A stretch of DNA of 64,000 nt from assembly GCA_002482965.1 (NCBI GenBank), contig DLGZ01000053.1, forward strand, positions 61,800-125,799, in the 5' to 3' direction. Positions 41,799 to 50,116 of this stretch are shown here, one piece after another; position 1 is the first letter of the stretch, and every line of letters starts with the position of its first letter. Both the position numbers and the translations under genes were made by a program. The notes under the pieces were generated by a model, which had not been told where the DNA came from, did no database searches, and saw only the letters and a list, made by a program, of their open reading frames with translations. The stretch comes from Verrucomicrobiaceae bacterium UBA7681 (lineage in GTDB: Bacteria > Verrucomicrobiota > Verrucomicrobiia > Verrucomicrobiales > Verrucomicrobiaceae).

Positions 41799-43193
41799 TT
41801 ATTCCTTACCCTTGGCTTTTTTCAGCAGCTTTTTGGCCTTCTTTTCTGCAGACTTTTCAGCACCGGCTTCAGGATTGTTGATGGTGGGCAGATGTTTTGC
41901 CAACTCGGCTTTGGTGCCTGCATACTGCGGATCTTTGGCGAGGTTTGTCCACTCGTAGGGATCGGTGGTCTCGTTGTAGAGTTCCTCGTCGCCATTCGCA
42001 TAATGGATGTAGCGCCAGTCTTCGGAACGGACGGCGTGATTGTTCAGGCCGAAGGTGGTGACTGCGGGTGTGTCCCAGGCGGAAGCTGCGTCAGCGAGAA
42101 GTGGCTTGATGCTTTTGCCCTCCAAGTGCGCTGGCGTGGGCAGACCGCACAAGTCGGTGAGCGTGGGGAAGACGGAGCTGAAATCGACGGTGCGTTCGCA
42201 CACGCTGTCAGGCTTGGTCAGACCGGGTACGACCCAGATGAGCGGGGCGCGGGTGGCCTCCTCCCAAAGGGCGAATTTGCGCCAGTGATCCTTTTCGCCG
42301 AGGTGCCAGCCGTGATCGCCCCAGAAGACGATGGCGGTGTTGGCTTTGTGCGGGCTTTTGTCATAGGCTTCCATGAGGCGGCCGACGAGCATGTCTGTAT
42401 AACTGACGGCGGCGAGGTAGCCCTGGATTGCTTCTTTCCAGCGGCCGCTCTTGATCATTTCAGCGTGATCGCCATCAGGTTTGGCCATCTTCACGCCCGC
42501 AGGCGGCACATCTGCCAGATCATCCTTTTTGTAGGGCGGCAGCTCGATTTTATCGAGTGGATGCATGTCATAGTACTTCTTCGGCACGTTCCAGGGCATG
42601 TGCGGTTTATGGATGCCGCAGGCGAGGAAGAAGGGTTTGTCCTGAGGCTTGCCGAGCTGGTCGATGCAGTAGTTCACGATGTGCCAGTCGTTGAGATCTT
42701 CATCTTTGCAGTCGAGCGCGGCGAACTTGATGCCGCCCACACCATCGCTCTGGCCTTTTGGCACCTTGGGCATGCCTCCTTCGTTTTTCATGTAGTCGTC
42801 CCAGTCTTCGAGGCGCTTGTAGCTCTCATGGTAAATCTTTCCAGCGCCACAAACGAAGTAGCCGCCCTGGCGGAAGGCGTGGGTGAGCGTCAGCTCTTCT
42901 GGAATGGCGGGGCGCCAGTCCTGATTGTTGTCATACACGCCGGTCTTGCCCGGGCGCATGCCGCTCATGAGCGCCGCGCGGGAGGGATTGCATACTGGAG
43001 CAGCGCAGTAGCTGTGGGTGAAGCGCACACCTCGGGCGGCGAGCTTGTCGATGTTTGGGGTGATCGACTGCTTGTTGCGGCCGAGGTAGCCGACCCAGTG
43101 GTTGAGATCATCGACGGCGATGAACAGGACGTTCGGCTTGTCAGCGGCGGGGGCCGTGACAGCGAGCAGCAAAAGAGCAAGGGTGAGGCGCAT
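41799..43193 (-). CDS. Exported sulfatase (iduronate-2-sulfatase-like, S1 family)
   Basis: I start at ATG 43193 (464 aa), which opens a signal peptide (MRLTLALLLLAVTAPAAD). The metal site VLFIAVDDLN is followed by the formylglycine signature VCNPSRAALMSG, in which Cys is matured to formylglycine by a separate enzyme (anaerobic SME or aerobic FGE; neither is in this window). GDHGWHLGEKDHWRKF carries the second metal and catalytic residues. Close family members cleave 2-O-sulfate from uronic acids or related sugars. The C-terminus is unusually Lys-rich (KKAKKLLKKAKGK). It is followed by DUF1549/1553 and preceded by an M3 peptidase. Confidence 0.92.
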   Translation of the reverse strand: MRLTLALLLLAVTAPAADKPNVLFIAVDDLNHWVGYLGRNKQSITPNIDKLAARGVRFTHSYCAAPVCNPSRAALMSGMRPGKTGVYDNNQDWRPAIPEELTLTHAFRQGGYFVCGAGKIYHESYKRLEDWDDYMKNEGGMPKVPKGQSDGVGGIKFAALDCKDEDLNDWHIVNYCIDQLGKPQDKPFFLACGIHKPHMPWNVPKKYYDMHPLDKIELPPYKKDDLADVPPAGVKMAKPDGDHAEMIKSGRWKEAIQGYLAAVSYTDMLVGRLMEAYDKSPHKANTAIVFWGDHGWHLGEKDHWRKFALWEEATRAPLIWVVPGLTKPDSVCERTVDFSSVFPTLTDLCGLPTPAHLEGKSIKPLLADAASAWDTPAVTTFGLNNHAVRSEDWRYIHYANGDEELYNETTDPYEWTNLAKDPQYAGTKAELAKHLPTINNPEAGAEKSAEKKAKKLLKKAKGKE

Positions 43194-43232
43194 GGTTGCC
43201 GCAGAAACGCAGGCCACGCATGCGTCTTGCGC

Positions 43233-45041
43233 TCACTTCAGCGCTTCGTAGGCCGATAGGTTGGGTTCGATGGCTTTCAGCGCTGTGGCCCAGAACTCGG
43301 GCTGGGTGATGTCTTCGCCGAGGCTTTGCTTCACGACTTCCTCGCAGGTCGCGCTGCCGGTCATGGAGAGGAAGGCTTCGTAGCGTGGCAGGAAGGACGG
43401 GCCTTCGGCTTTGAAGCGTGCGAACAAGGCCTGGCTGAGCAGGTAGCCGAAGACGTAGGGGAAGTTGTAGAAGGAGATGCCGCTGATGAAGAAGTGCATC
43501 TTGGAGGCCCAGAACATGGGGTCGGTGCCGTCATCGAGCAGTGTGTCGCCGTAGAGCTTGCGCTGCGCTTCGTTCATCAGTTCGCTCAGGCGGCTGACGC
43601 TGAGTTCGCCATTGGCGCGTTCGGTGTAGAAGGCCTTTTCGAACTCGTAGCGCATCGGGATGTTGATGAGGTAGGCATGCGCACGGAGCATTTCCTGATC
43701 GAGCAAATAGGCCTTGGTGGCTTCGGTGATGCCAGGATTGCTCAGGAGGCCATTGAGCAGGATCATTTCGCCAAAATTTGAAGCTGTTTCAGCGAGCGTC
43801 ATCGGGTAGTTCGCGGCAAAGGAACGCGCGGGGCGCAGCACGCATGAGTGCCATGCGTGCCCGACTTCATGGGCGAGCGTGACCATGTCATGCACGGTGC
43901 AGTGGAAGGTCATGTACACGCGCTCCTCGTGCTTGAGCTGGGAGCCGGTGCAGAATGCGCCGGGGCGCTTGCCTGCGCGCGGCTGAGATTCGATCCAGCG
44001 CTTGGCGAGCATCTCGCGGAAGTATTCGCCGAGCTTGGGATAAGCGGAGCTGAAGGCGTGATCAACGGTGGCGCAGGCTTCGTCCCAGGTGAGTTCCTTT
44101 TCATCCGGCGCGGCGATCTGAGGGGCTTCGAGATCGAAGTAGTGCAGCGCGGATGTGCCCTGTAGTTTCGCGGCTTTTCTCAATGCGCGGCGTGGCAGGT
44201 CGATGTGCGTGTGGATGGCCTCCAGCATGGCATCGAGCGATTTGCGGCTCATTGCGCCATCAAACAGGGGTGAGTCGAGGAAGTGCGGCAGACCACGACG
44301 GCTGTAGAGGCTGAGGCGTGTGCCTGCGATGCCGTTCAAGCCTGCGGCGAGTGTGACCGCATGATCATTGAAGGGCTTCTGGCCATCGTTGAAGGATGCC
44401 TCGCGCAGCTTGCGGTCGGGTTCGGACATCAGCGCACGGCGGCGTGACATGGGAACGATTTCTTTGTGGCCATCCGGGAAGGTCATCTCAAACTCCATCT
44501 TGCCCGTCAGCGTGTCATAGAGCCGTCCCCAAGCATGCAGGCCGTTCACATTGAGATCGGCGGCCAGAGCTTCCATCTCTGACTTCATCTGGTGCTGGCC
44601 TTCGTGCCGCATGCGCTGCACCGCGTGCTCAGCATTTTTCAAGGAGGGATCGGCGAGCAACACATCGAAGGCCGCATCGCTCAAAGCCGCGAGCGCGGCA
44701 CGCAGCGAGGCCATGAGCTTGGTGCTTTCAGCTTCGAGTGTTGAAATCCATGCCTCGTCCGCCTTCACGGCTTCGTCGTTCGCATCATCTGCGGACAAGC
44801 AACCGAGATAGGCTGAGAGATGGCCGAGGCGATCGCTCAGCGACTCCAGTGCGTTGATCACACGGGCGATTTCAAAGGTGTCACCGCCGAGGGCGGCGGC
44901 TTGCATCTTGAGCGATTCAACATCGCATACGAGCACGGCTTTGAAGTCGGTGTAGTCGGGTTTGCCGAAGCCGGAGAACCAGGATTCGAGGGACCAGCGG
45001 TCAGGAGTGGTAGATGCGGTTGTTGTGACAGGGTGTGACAT
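43233..45041 (-). CDS. M3-family oligoendopeptidase
   Basis: The 602-residue cytoplasmic protein has the M3 (PepF/thimet-like) zinc site HEVGHAWH with a downstream Glu in LAETASNFGEM, the third ligand. The N-terminal half is helical and forms the channel that limits substrates to short peptides. Length and motifs match PepF-type enzymes of about 600 residues. It degrades oligopeptides from protein turnover or uptake. It lies 5 bp after the KDG-kinase-like gene and 39 bp before the sulfatase start, on the same strand. There is no signal peptide, so its link to the glycan genes is positional only. Confidence 0.9.
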   Translation of the reverse strand: MSHPVTTTASTTPDRWSLESWFSGFGKPDYTDFKAVLVCDVESLKMQAAALGGDTFEIARVINALESLSDRLGHLSAYLGCLSADDANDEAVKADEAWISTLEAESTKLMASLRAALAALSDAAFDVLLADPSLKNAEHAVQRMRHEGQHQMKSEMEALAADLNVNGLHAWGRLYDTLTGKMEFEMTFPDGHKEIVPMSRRRALMSEPDRKLREASFNDGQKPFNDHAVTLAAGLNGIAGTRLSLYSRRGLPHFLDSPLFDGAMSRKSLDAMLEAIHTHIDLPRRALRKAAKLQGTSALHYFDLEAPQIAAPDEKELTWDEACATVDHAFSSAYPKLGEYFREMLAKRWIESQPRAGKRPGAFCTGSQLKHEERVYMTFHCTVHDMVTLAHEVGHAWHSCVLRPARSFAANYPMTLAETASNFGEMILLNGLLSNPGITEATKAYLLDQEMLRAHAYLINIPMRYEFEKAFYTERANGELSVSRLSELMNEAQRKLYGDTLLDDGTDPMFWASKMHFFISGISFYNFPYVFGYLLSQALFARFKAEGPSFLPRYEAFLSMTGSATCEEVVKQSLGEDITQPEFWATALKAIEPNLSAYEALK

Positions 45042-45046
45042 AAAAA

Positions 45047-46078
45047 TTAGCGGCTGACGCGGCCTCCGCCGTCACCTAGCATGAGGGTTTCGATTTCGGA
45101 GCGGGTGCTGTAGTTGTAGTCGCCTTCGATGGAGTGGGCAAGGCAGCCTGCGGCGGTGGCGAAGGCGATGGCTGTTTGCGGCGCGAAATTTTGAAGGAAG
45201 GAAAAGACTAGACCGGCGGTGAAGGCATCGCCGGCACCGAGGCGGTCGATGATCTGGGTGATGCTGTAGCGCGGAGCGGTGTGCAGCGTATTCGTTGCGG
45301 CTTCGTAAAGCGCGCCGCTGAAGCATTGCGCGGCGGAGGTGCTGCCATCACGCAGGGTGAAGGCGGCGTGGGTGAGGTTGGGAAACTGGGCGATGATCTG
45401 CTGCGCAAGCGAATGCAAGTCGCCGCTGTGCTCGATGCCGAGCATGGCGGTGGCATCGCTGATGCCGCCGACGAAAACATTCACGAAAGGCAGGAGCGAC
45501 TTCATGGTGCGCGTGGCAAGTTCGCGAGCGGCGAGCGGTGGATCCCACTGCCAGAGCTTGGTGCGGTAGTTCATGTCACACACGACTTTGATCTGACGGC
45601 GGGTGGCTTCCTGCACGGCGAAGAGCGCCACTTCAGAGGCGTTGCGTGAGATCGCAGGCGTGATGCCGGAGATCACGAACCATTCGCAGCCGGCAAAGAT
45701 CGCGTCCCAGTCGTAGGCAGAGGCGGGTGTGCTGGCCACAGCGGAGCCGTCTCGGTCATAGATGACGTTGCCGCCGCGCTGATTGGCACCGTGTTCGAGG
45801 AAGAAGGTGCCGAGGCGGCCTTCGTGCGTGCGCAGGATGTGTTTCGTCTCGACACCAAGGCTGCGCAGATCGGCGATGCAGGCATCCGCGATGGCATGCA
45901 TGGGCAGGGCGGTGACAAAGGCCGCGTCAATACCGAGATAGGCCAGCGAGGCCGCGATGCTGGCCTCGGCTCCGGCAAAGCTGGCATTCAAGCTGCCCGG
46001 CAGGGCCTGCTGAAAACGTGCGAAGCCTGGTGTGGCGAGGCGCAGCATGACTTCGCCCAAAGTGACGACGCGGCTCAT
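45047..46078 (-). CDS. PfkB-family sugar kinase, likely 2-keto-3-deoxygluconate kinase
   Basis: The 343-residue protein is a ribokinase-fold kinase. The N-terminus RVVTLGEVMLRL is typical, the middle has GNVIYDRDGSA (substrate-side strand of KDG kinases), and the C-terminal signature DRLGAGDAFTAGLVF contains the catalytic Asp. KDG kinase makes 2-keto-3-deoxy-6-phosphogluconate. Its start overlaps the stop of the KDPG aldolase gene (ATGA), so the two enzymes of the lower Entner-Doudoroff branch are coupled. Assignment to KDG rather than another sugar rests on this context. Confidence 0.83.
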   Translation of the reverse strand: MSRVVTLGEVMLRLATPGFARFQQALPGSLNASFAGAEASIAASLAYLGIDAAFVTALPMHAIADACIADLRSLGVETKHILRTHEGRLGTFFLEHGANQRGGNVIYDRDGSAVASTPASAYDWDAIFAGCEWFVISGITPAISRNASEVALFAVQEATRRQIKVVCDMNYRTKLWQWDPPLAARELATRTMKSLLPFVNVFVGGISDATAMLGIEHSGDLHSLAQQIIAQFPNLTHAAFTLRDGSTSAAQCFSGALYEAATNTLHTAPRYSITQIIDRLGAGDAFTAGLVFSFLQNFAPQTAIAFATAAGCLAHSIEGDYNYSTRSEIETLMLGDGGGRVSR

Positions 46079-46734
46079 GGGCGAACTTGCTTGACAATGT
46101 CCGTGGCCTCACGCGCTAGCGCGGTGATGACGTCCCACCCGCCCCGGGCCACAATCTCTTTCGGTGCCAGCCATGAACCACCGAGGGCGAGCACGGCGGG
46201 CTCACGCAGGTAGTGCGCCGCATTGCCCGCACCCACGCCGCCGAGTGGAATGAACTGCACCCCAAGATGCATGAACGGCGCCATGATGCTGCGCAGATAA
46301 ATCAGACCACCGCTTGGCTCCGAAGGAAAAAATTTCAGGAGACGACAACCTGCTTCGACAGCGAGCTCGATGTCCGTGGGCGTGCAAACGCCGGGCGCAA
46401 ACGGCAGGCCGATGCGAATCGCCTCGGCCACGACACGGGGATTCATGCCGGGAGCCACGCCGAAGCTCGCGCCAGCCTCTTTGGCATCGTTCACCTGCTG
46501 CGGCGTGAGAATGGTGCCCACGCCGACGGTCATCTCCGGCACTTCGGCCCGGATGCGCCGCAGCGATTCGAGCGCTGCGTCGGTGCGCAGGGTGAGCTCG
46601 ATACCGTTCACACCCCCGGCGAGCAAGGCCTGCGCCAGCGGCACGGCATCCTCGACACGGTCGATCATCAAAACGGCAATGACGCCGGTCTGGCGGAGCT
46701 GGAGACGGAGGTCGTCGGGAAAGGCGGTGTTCAT
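46075..46734 (-). CDS. eda: 2-keto-3-deoxy-6-phosphogluconate (KDPG/KHG) aldolase
   Basis: I start at ATG 46734 (219 aa; MNTAFPDDLRLQLRQTGVIA). The longer frame upstream runs through the divergent promoter region and part of the PFK leader. Class I aldolase signatures are IELTLRTDAALESL (Glu), GTILTPQQVNDAKEAGASF, and CRLLKFFPSEPSGG with the Schiff-base Lys. It cleaves KDPG into pyruvate and glyceraldehyde 3-phosphate. It precedes and overlaps the KDG-kinase-like gene by 4 bp, and is divergent from phosphofructokinase. Together they connect uronate or sugar-acid degradation to central metabolism. Confidence 0.9.
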   Translation of the reverse strand: MNTAFPDDLRLQLRQTGVIAVLMIDRVEDAVPLAQALLAGGVNGIELTLRTDAALESLRRIRAEVPEMTVGVGTILTPQQVNDAKEAGASFGVAPGMNPRVVAEAIRIGLPFAPGVCTPTDIELAVEAGCRLLKFFPSEPSGGLIYLRSIMAPFMHLGVQFIPLGGVGAGNAAHYLREPAVLALGGSWLAPKEIVARGGWDVITALAREATDIVKQVRP

Positions 46735-46866
46735 GGCTGGAAGCAGGAGGGGATGCGTGGATTTGCAACCTGCATGTACGCTTGGCGGAGGGCCATTTGT
46801 GTCAGGCAAATACGGTGAGGAGCGGGAGAATGGCACTTGTCCTGCTCTACATGCCACCAGCCAGCC

Positions 46867-48171
46867 ATGACCCCAGCCCCTTCCGACACGAGCATCGCCA
46901 CGCTCGGCCCCTGTTTGATCCATTCGCCCCTGCACAGGATTGGCGGGGTGGAGGCACCCTACAAAGCGGACGCAGTGGACCGCATTCTTTACCACAGCCA
47001 TCTGCTCGAAGACGGGCGGGATGTGTCAACGCCCAGCTATGAAGAGGCGGGCCCCCGGGAGATGATCTATTTTGATCCGGGCAAGACCACGGTCGGCATC
47101 GTGACCTGCGGCGGCCTTTGCCCAGGTTTGAACGACATCATCCGTGGCATCGTGAACCGCTGTCATCTGCAATACGGGGTCGCTCGCGTGTATGGCTTCC
47201 GCTATGGCTACGAAGGGCTGGTGCAGCGCTTTGGCCATACGCCGCTGCTGCTGAAACCCACGTCGGTGGAGCAGGCGCACCACTTTGGCGGCACGCTGCT
47301 GGGCAGCTCGCGTGGCAAGCAGGACATCGGCGAGATGGTGGATACGCTGGAGGACATGAAGGTCGATATCCTCTTCGTGATCGGTGGTGACGGCACGCTG
47401 CGTGGCGCAGCGGAGATCGTGAAGGAAATTGACCGTCGTGGATTGAAAAAGGCGGTGGTCGGCATTCCCAAGACGATCGACAATGACATCCGGCACCTGG
47501 ACAAGAGCTTTGGTTTTGAAACCGCTTTCGATGCCGCCGTGCAGGCGGTGAAATGCGCGTACGTCGAGGCCACGGGTGCGGTAAACGGTGTGGGCCTGGT
47601 GAAACTCATGGGGCGAGATTCAGGCTTCATCGCGTGCTATGCCGCACTGGCGGGCAGCAATGTGGATTTTGTGCTGATTCCCGAGGTTAATTTTGAATTG
47701 AACGGCGACGCTGGCTTTCTGGAAATTCTGCGGCAACGGCTGATGAAACGTGGCAGTGCCGTGATCGTGGTGGCTGAAGGTGCGGGGCAGCACCTCATGC
47801 AAACCAGCGATGAAACCGATGCCAGCGGAAACAAACGCTACGGTGATATCGGCCCGTTTTTGAAGGACCGCATCAATGCTTTCTTCAAAGAACGGAAGAC
47901 CGAGGTGAACCTCAAGTACATCGACCCAAGCTACATCGTGCGCAGTGTTCCGGCCAATGCGCAGGACAATGTGTACTGCTCACGCCTGGCCCAAAACGCG
48001 GTACATGCGGCGATGGCGGGCAAAACCAACATGCTGGTGGGCCGCTGGCACAATTCCTATGTTCATCTGCCACTGGAACTTGTCATCCATGGCCGCCGAA
48101 AGGTCGATCCCACGCAGGAGCTGTGGCACAGCGTGCTGGAATGCACGGGGCAGCCGATGGTGATGAAGTGA
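46867..48171 (+). CDS. pfkA: 6-phosphofructokinase, ATP-dependent type
   Basis: From ATG 46867 the product is 434 residues, longer than the 320-residue bacterial PfkA and similar to the plant/spirochaete-like long clade. Motifs are GIVTCGGLCPGLNDIIRG, GGDGTLRGA (G rather than D after GGD, favouring ATP over pyrophosphate), PKTIDNDI (substrate and catalytic Asp) and MGRDSGFIA. It phosphorylates fructose 6-phosphate. It is divergent from the KDG kinase/KDPG aldolase pair, with a 132-bp shared upstream region that may balance glycolysis against the Entner-Doudoroff branch. It converges with a sialidase-like gene, only 4 bp apart. PPi use is not excluded. Confidence 0.88.
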   Translation: MTPAPSDTSIATLGPCLIHSPLHRIGGVEAPYKADAVDRILYHSHLLEDGRDVSTPSYEEAGPREMIYFDPGKTTVGIVTCGGLCPGLNDIIRGIVNRCHLQYGVARVYGFRYGYEGLVQRFGHTPLLLKPTSVEQAHHFGGTLLGSSRGKQDIGEMVDTLEDMKVDILFVIGGDGTLRGAAEIVKEIDRRGLKKAVVGIPKTIDNDIRHLDKSFGFETAFDAAVQAVKCAYVEATGAVNGVGLVKLMGRDSGFIACYAALAGSNVDFVLIPEVNFELNGDAGFLEILRQRLMKRGSAVIVVAEGAGQHLMQTSDETDASGNKRYGDIGPFLKDRINAFFKERKTEVNLKYIDPSYIVRSVPANAQDNVYCSRLAQNAVHAAMAGKTNMLVGRWHNSYVHLPLELVIHGRRKVDPTQELWHSVLECTGQPMVMK

Positions 48172-48175
48172 CCGA

Positions 48176-50098
48176 TTACTTTTGCAACTGCTGCATTGCC
48201 TTGGCGTAACGTTTGCCGAATTCGCGGAGAGATGGGGTGTCGAAATGAACGCCGTCGCCTTTGTGCTTGAGGCCTGTGGAGTCCACGACGGCAGTATTGG
48301 GCACGGTCTGCGGGGTGGCTGCGAGTTGTTCATTCACCACGGGCCAGAAGCTGGGCTTGCCTTCTCTGGTGGTGGGGGAGAGAAATTCGCCAAGCTTGCC
48401 TGCGACAAAGGGCAGTTCGCCTGCGCCGAGATCAGCGCGGAGGTCCGTGATCATCTGACTCAAGCGCGCGCCATAGCTGCGGGCGGTTTCTTCCTTGCCG
48501 GAGTCTCCCTCGCCTTGGTGCCAGAGAATGCCTTTGAGTGTGCCGTCCTTCATCGCGAGGCGGGCACGTACGAGCGCCTGTTCATAAAGATCTCCGCCCT
48601 TCAGCCACCGTTGCAGCGGTGTCCCACCGACAGCGCAGGGAATGACGCCCACGGTGATCTCCTTGTCTGCGTCCGCCATCGCACGCGCGAAACTGGTGCC
48701 GAGGCCGACTCCGGCGGCGGCAGGTTTGTCGGTGTGCAGCGGATCGAGGCCCGGCGCCCAGACATTGCGCTGGGAGAATTTCAGCAGGTTCCGTCTTGAG
48801 ACACTTTGCGTGTCATCCATGGCCCCGCGTCCGGCCATGTTTGACTGGCCGATGAGCAGGTAGAGATGAAATTTTTCCTTTGGCGGCATGCTGGCAGCCA
48901 CTTTTTCTTCGTCACGAAGATCGGGATGATTGCCATAGGCATAGCATTGGTTGGTGACGATCTTGAGTTTCGCATCCTTTGAGACAATCTTGCCCGCGCG
49001 AATGTCTTCCTCGCGCAAGACGCTGAGCATGATGGACTTCTCCGTCTGCATGTAGCGACCCAAATCATAGGTGATGAAGATCCGGCCATCGGGGGCCTGC
49101 GTGGCATCGGGGTACGAGACGCGGTTGCGCTCATCGAGCAGCAGTTTGTGCGGCCAGGTGCGGCCCTCGTCATCGGAAAGCCAGGCGGTGATCTGCGCAC
49201 GCCCGAAGCCGCCGGTTTTGTTTGGCGGCGCATCGTGATACACGAGTATGTACGCGCCCGAGGCCAGCTTGCGCATGCAGGCCCGGGTGGAGGGGCCCTT
49301 TTCGAAGCCGGGCATGGGCTTCACTGCCGACCAGGTAAGACCGCCATCAGCGGAGGTGCTTTCAACCAGACCGACCAGCGTGCGAATGACCATCCATAGG
49401 CTGCCGTCTTTGCGCTGGGCGATGGTGGCCTCGCTGAAGTTGAGCAAATCCCTTGGCACATGAGTGCCGCCCAGCCATTTCCAGGAGGTACCCTCGTCGG
49501 TGGAGATCACCGTACCCGTTTCATTGCCTGCCATCGCATCGTTCCACTCGGGTTTGCCATTTACAAAGAACGGAGCCACCCACGCGCCGTCGTTGCGGAG
49601 AATGGGCTTGCCGAAGAGGATGCCATCGGTCACCACCACGAAAGGCTCGGACCATTTCGGTGTCGCGTTGCCGGGATCGTCGGTACGAATTGCAAACGTG
49701 GCGCGGAATGTCGGCGAGGTGTCGGTTTTCTGCGTGAACTGCGCGTAGAAGATCCACAGCCGCCCTTTGGGGTCGATCCACGGCAGAGGATCGCCAATGC
49801 GAGTGCCCTTGGGACCTTGGATCGCCATTGGTTTGGACCATTTCTGTCCTACATCGGCACAGGTCGCCACCATGGCATAGTTGCCGGTGGCTCCTTCGCC
49901 GATGTCGCCCGTGTACCACGTGGACCAGAGGCGACCATTGCCTGCTCTTTCGATGCCGGGGATGCCCTGCCAGGAGCGCTGGGTGTCATCGTATTCTGCG
50001 CCTGGAGTCGTGATGATCTGGGCGATGGGAAAGTCTGCCGCAGTCAAAGGGGACGCGAGGCTCAGGAACGAGATGAGAACAAGGAATCGTGGGTGCAT
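48176..50098 (-). CDS. Exported fusion: sialidase-like propeller plus SGNH carbohydrate esterase
   Basis: The 640-residue protein has a signal peptide (1-20, ending LTAAD). Residues 30-380 are a sialidase-like propeller with Asp boxes STDEGTSW (199), SADGGLTW (249) and SDDEGRTW (308). The position of the catalytic F/Y-R-I-P Arg is again QGIPG. Residues 408-640 form a second domain of the sialate-O-acetylesterase/DUF303 (SASA) type: LLIGQSNMAGRG with Ser419, WHQGEGD in the middle, and GDGVHFD with the Asp615/His618 pair. A glycosidase-like module and an esterase on one chain would deacylate and cleave the same decorated glycan. It starts 18 bp after the beta-helix gene. Confidence 0.86.
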   Translation of the reverse strand: MHPRFLVLISFLSLASPLTAADFPIAQIITTPGAEYDDTQRSWQGIPGIERAGNGRLWSTWYTGDIGEGATGNYAMVATCADVGQKWSKPMAIQGPKGTRIGDPLPWIDPKGRLWIFYAQFTQKTDTSPTFRATFAIRTDDPGNATPKWSEPFVVVTDGILFGKPILRNDGAWVAPFFVNGKPEWNDAMAGNETGTVISTDEGTSWKWLGGTHVPRDLLNFSEATIAQRKDGSLWMVIRTLVGLVESTSADGGLTWSAVKPMPGFEKGPSTRACMRKLASGAYILVYHDAPPNKTGGFGRAQITAWLSDDEGRTWPHKLLLDERNRVSYPDATQAPDGRIFITYDLGRYMQTEKSIMLSVLREEDIRAGKIVSKDAKLKIVTNQCYAYGNHPDLRDEEKVAASMPPKEKFHLYLLIGQSNMAGRGAMDDTQSVSRRNLLKFSQRNVWAPGLDPLHTDKPAAAGVGLGTSFARAMADADKEITVGVIPCAVGGTPLQRWLKGGDLYEQALVRARLAMKDGTLKGILWHQGEGDSGKEETARSYGARLSQMITDLRADLGAGELPFVAGKLGEFLSPTTREGKPSFWPVVNEQLAATPQTVPNTAVVDSTGLKHKGDGVHFDTPSLREFGKRYAKAMQQLQK

Positions 50099-50116
50099 GA
50101 GTGGAATAAATTGGAG

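Noticed and set aside
41892..43259. 455-residue open frame on the plus strand
   Set aside because: Antisense to the sulfatase, whose formylglycine motif and metal sites are intact.
46735..47001. 89-residue N-terminal extension of the KDPG aldolase
   Set aside because: The extension runs through the divergent promoter region and into the phosphofructokinase gene on the other strand, and has Pro/Arg/Gly-rich non-family sequence; the standard aldolase start is at 46734.
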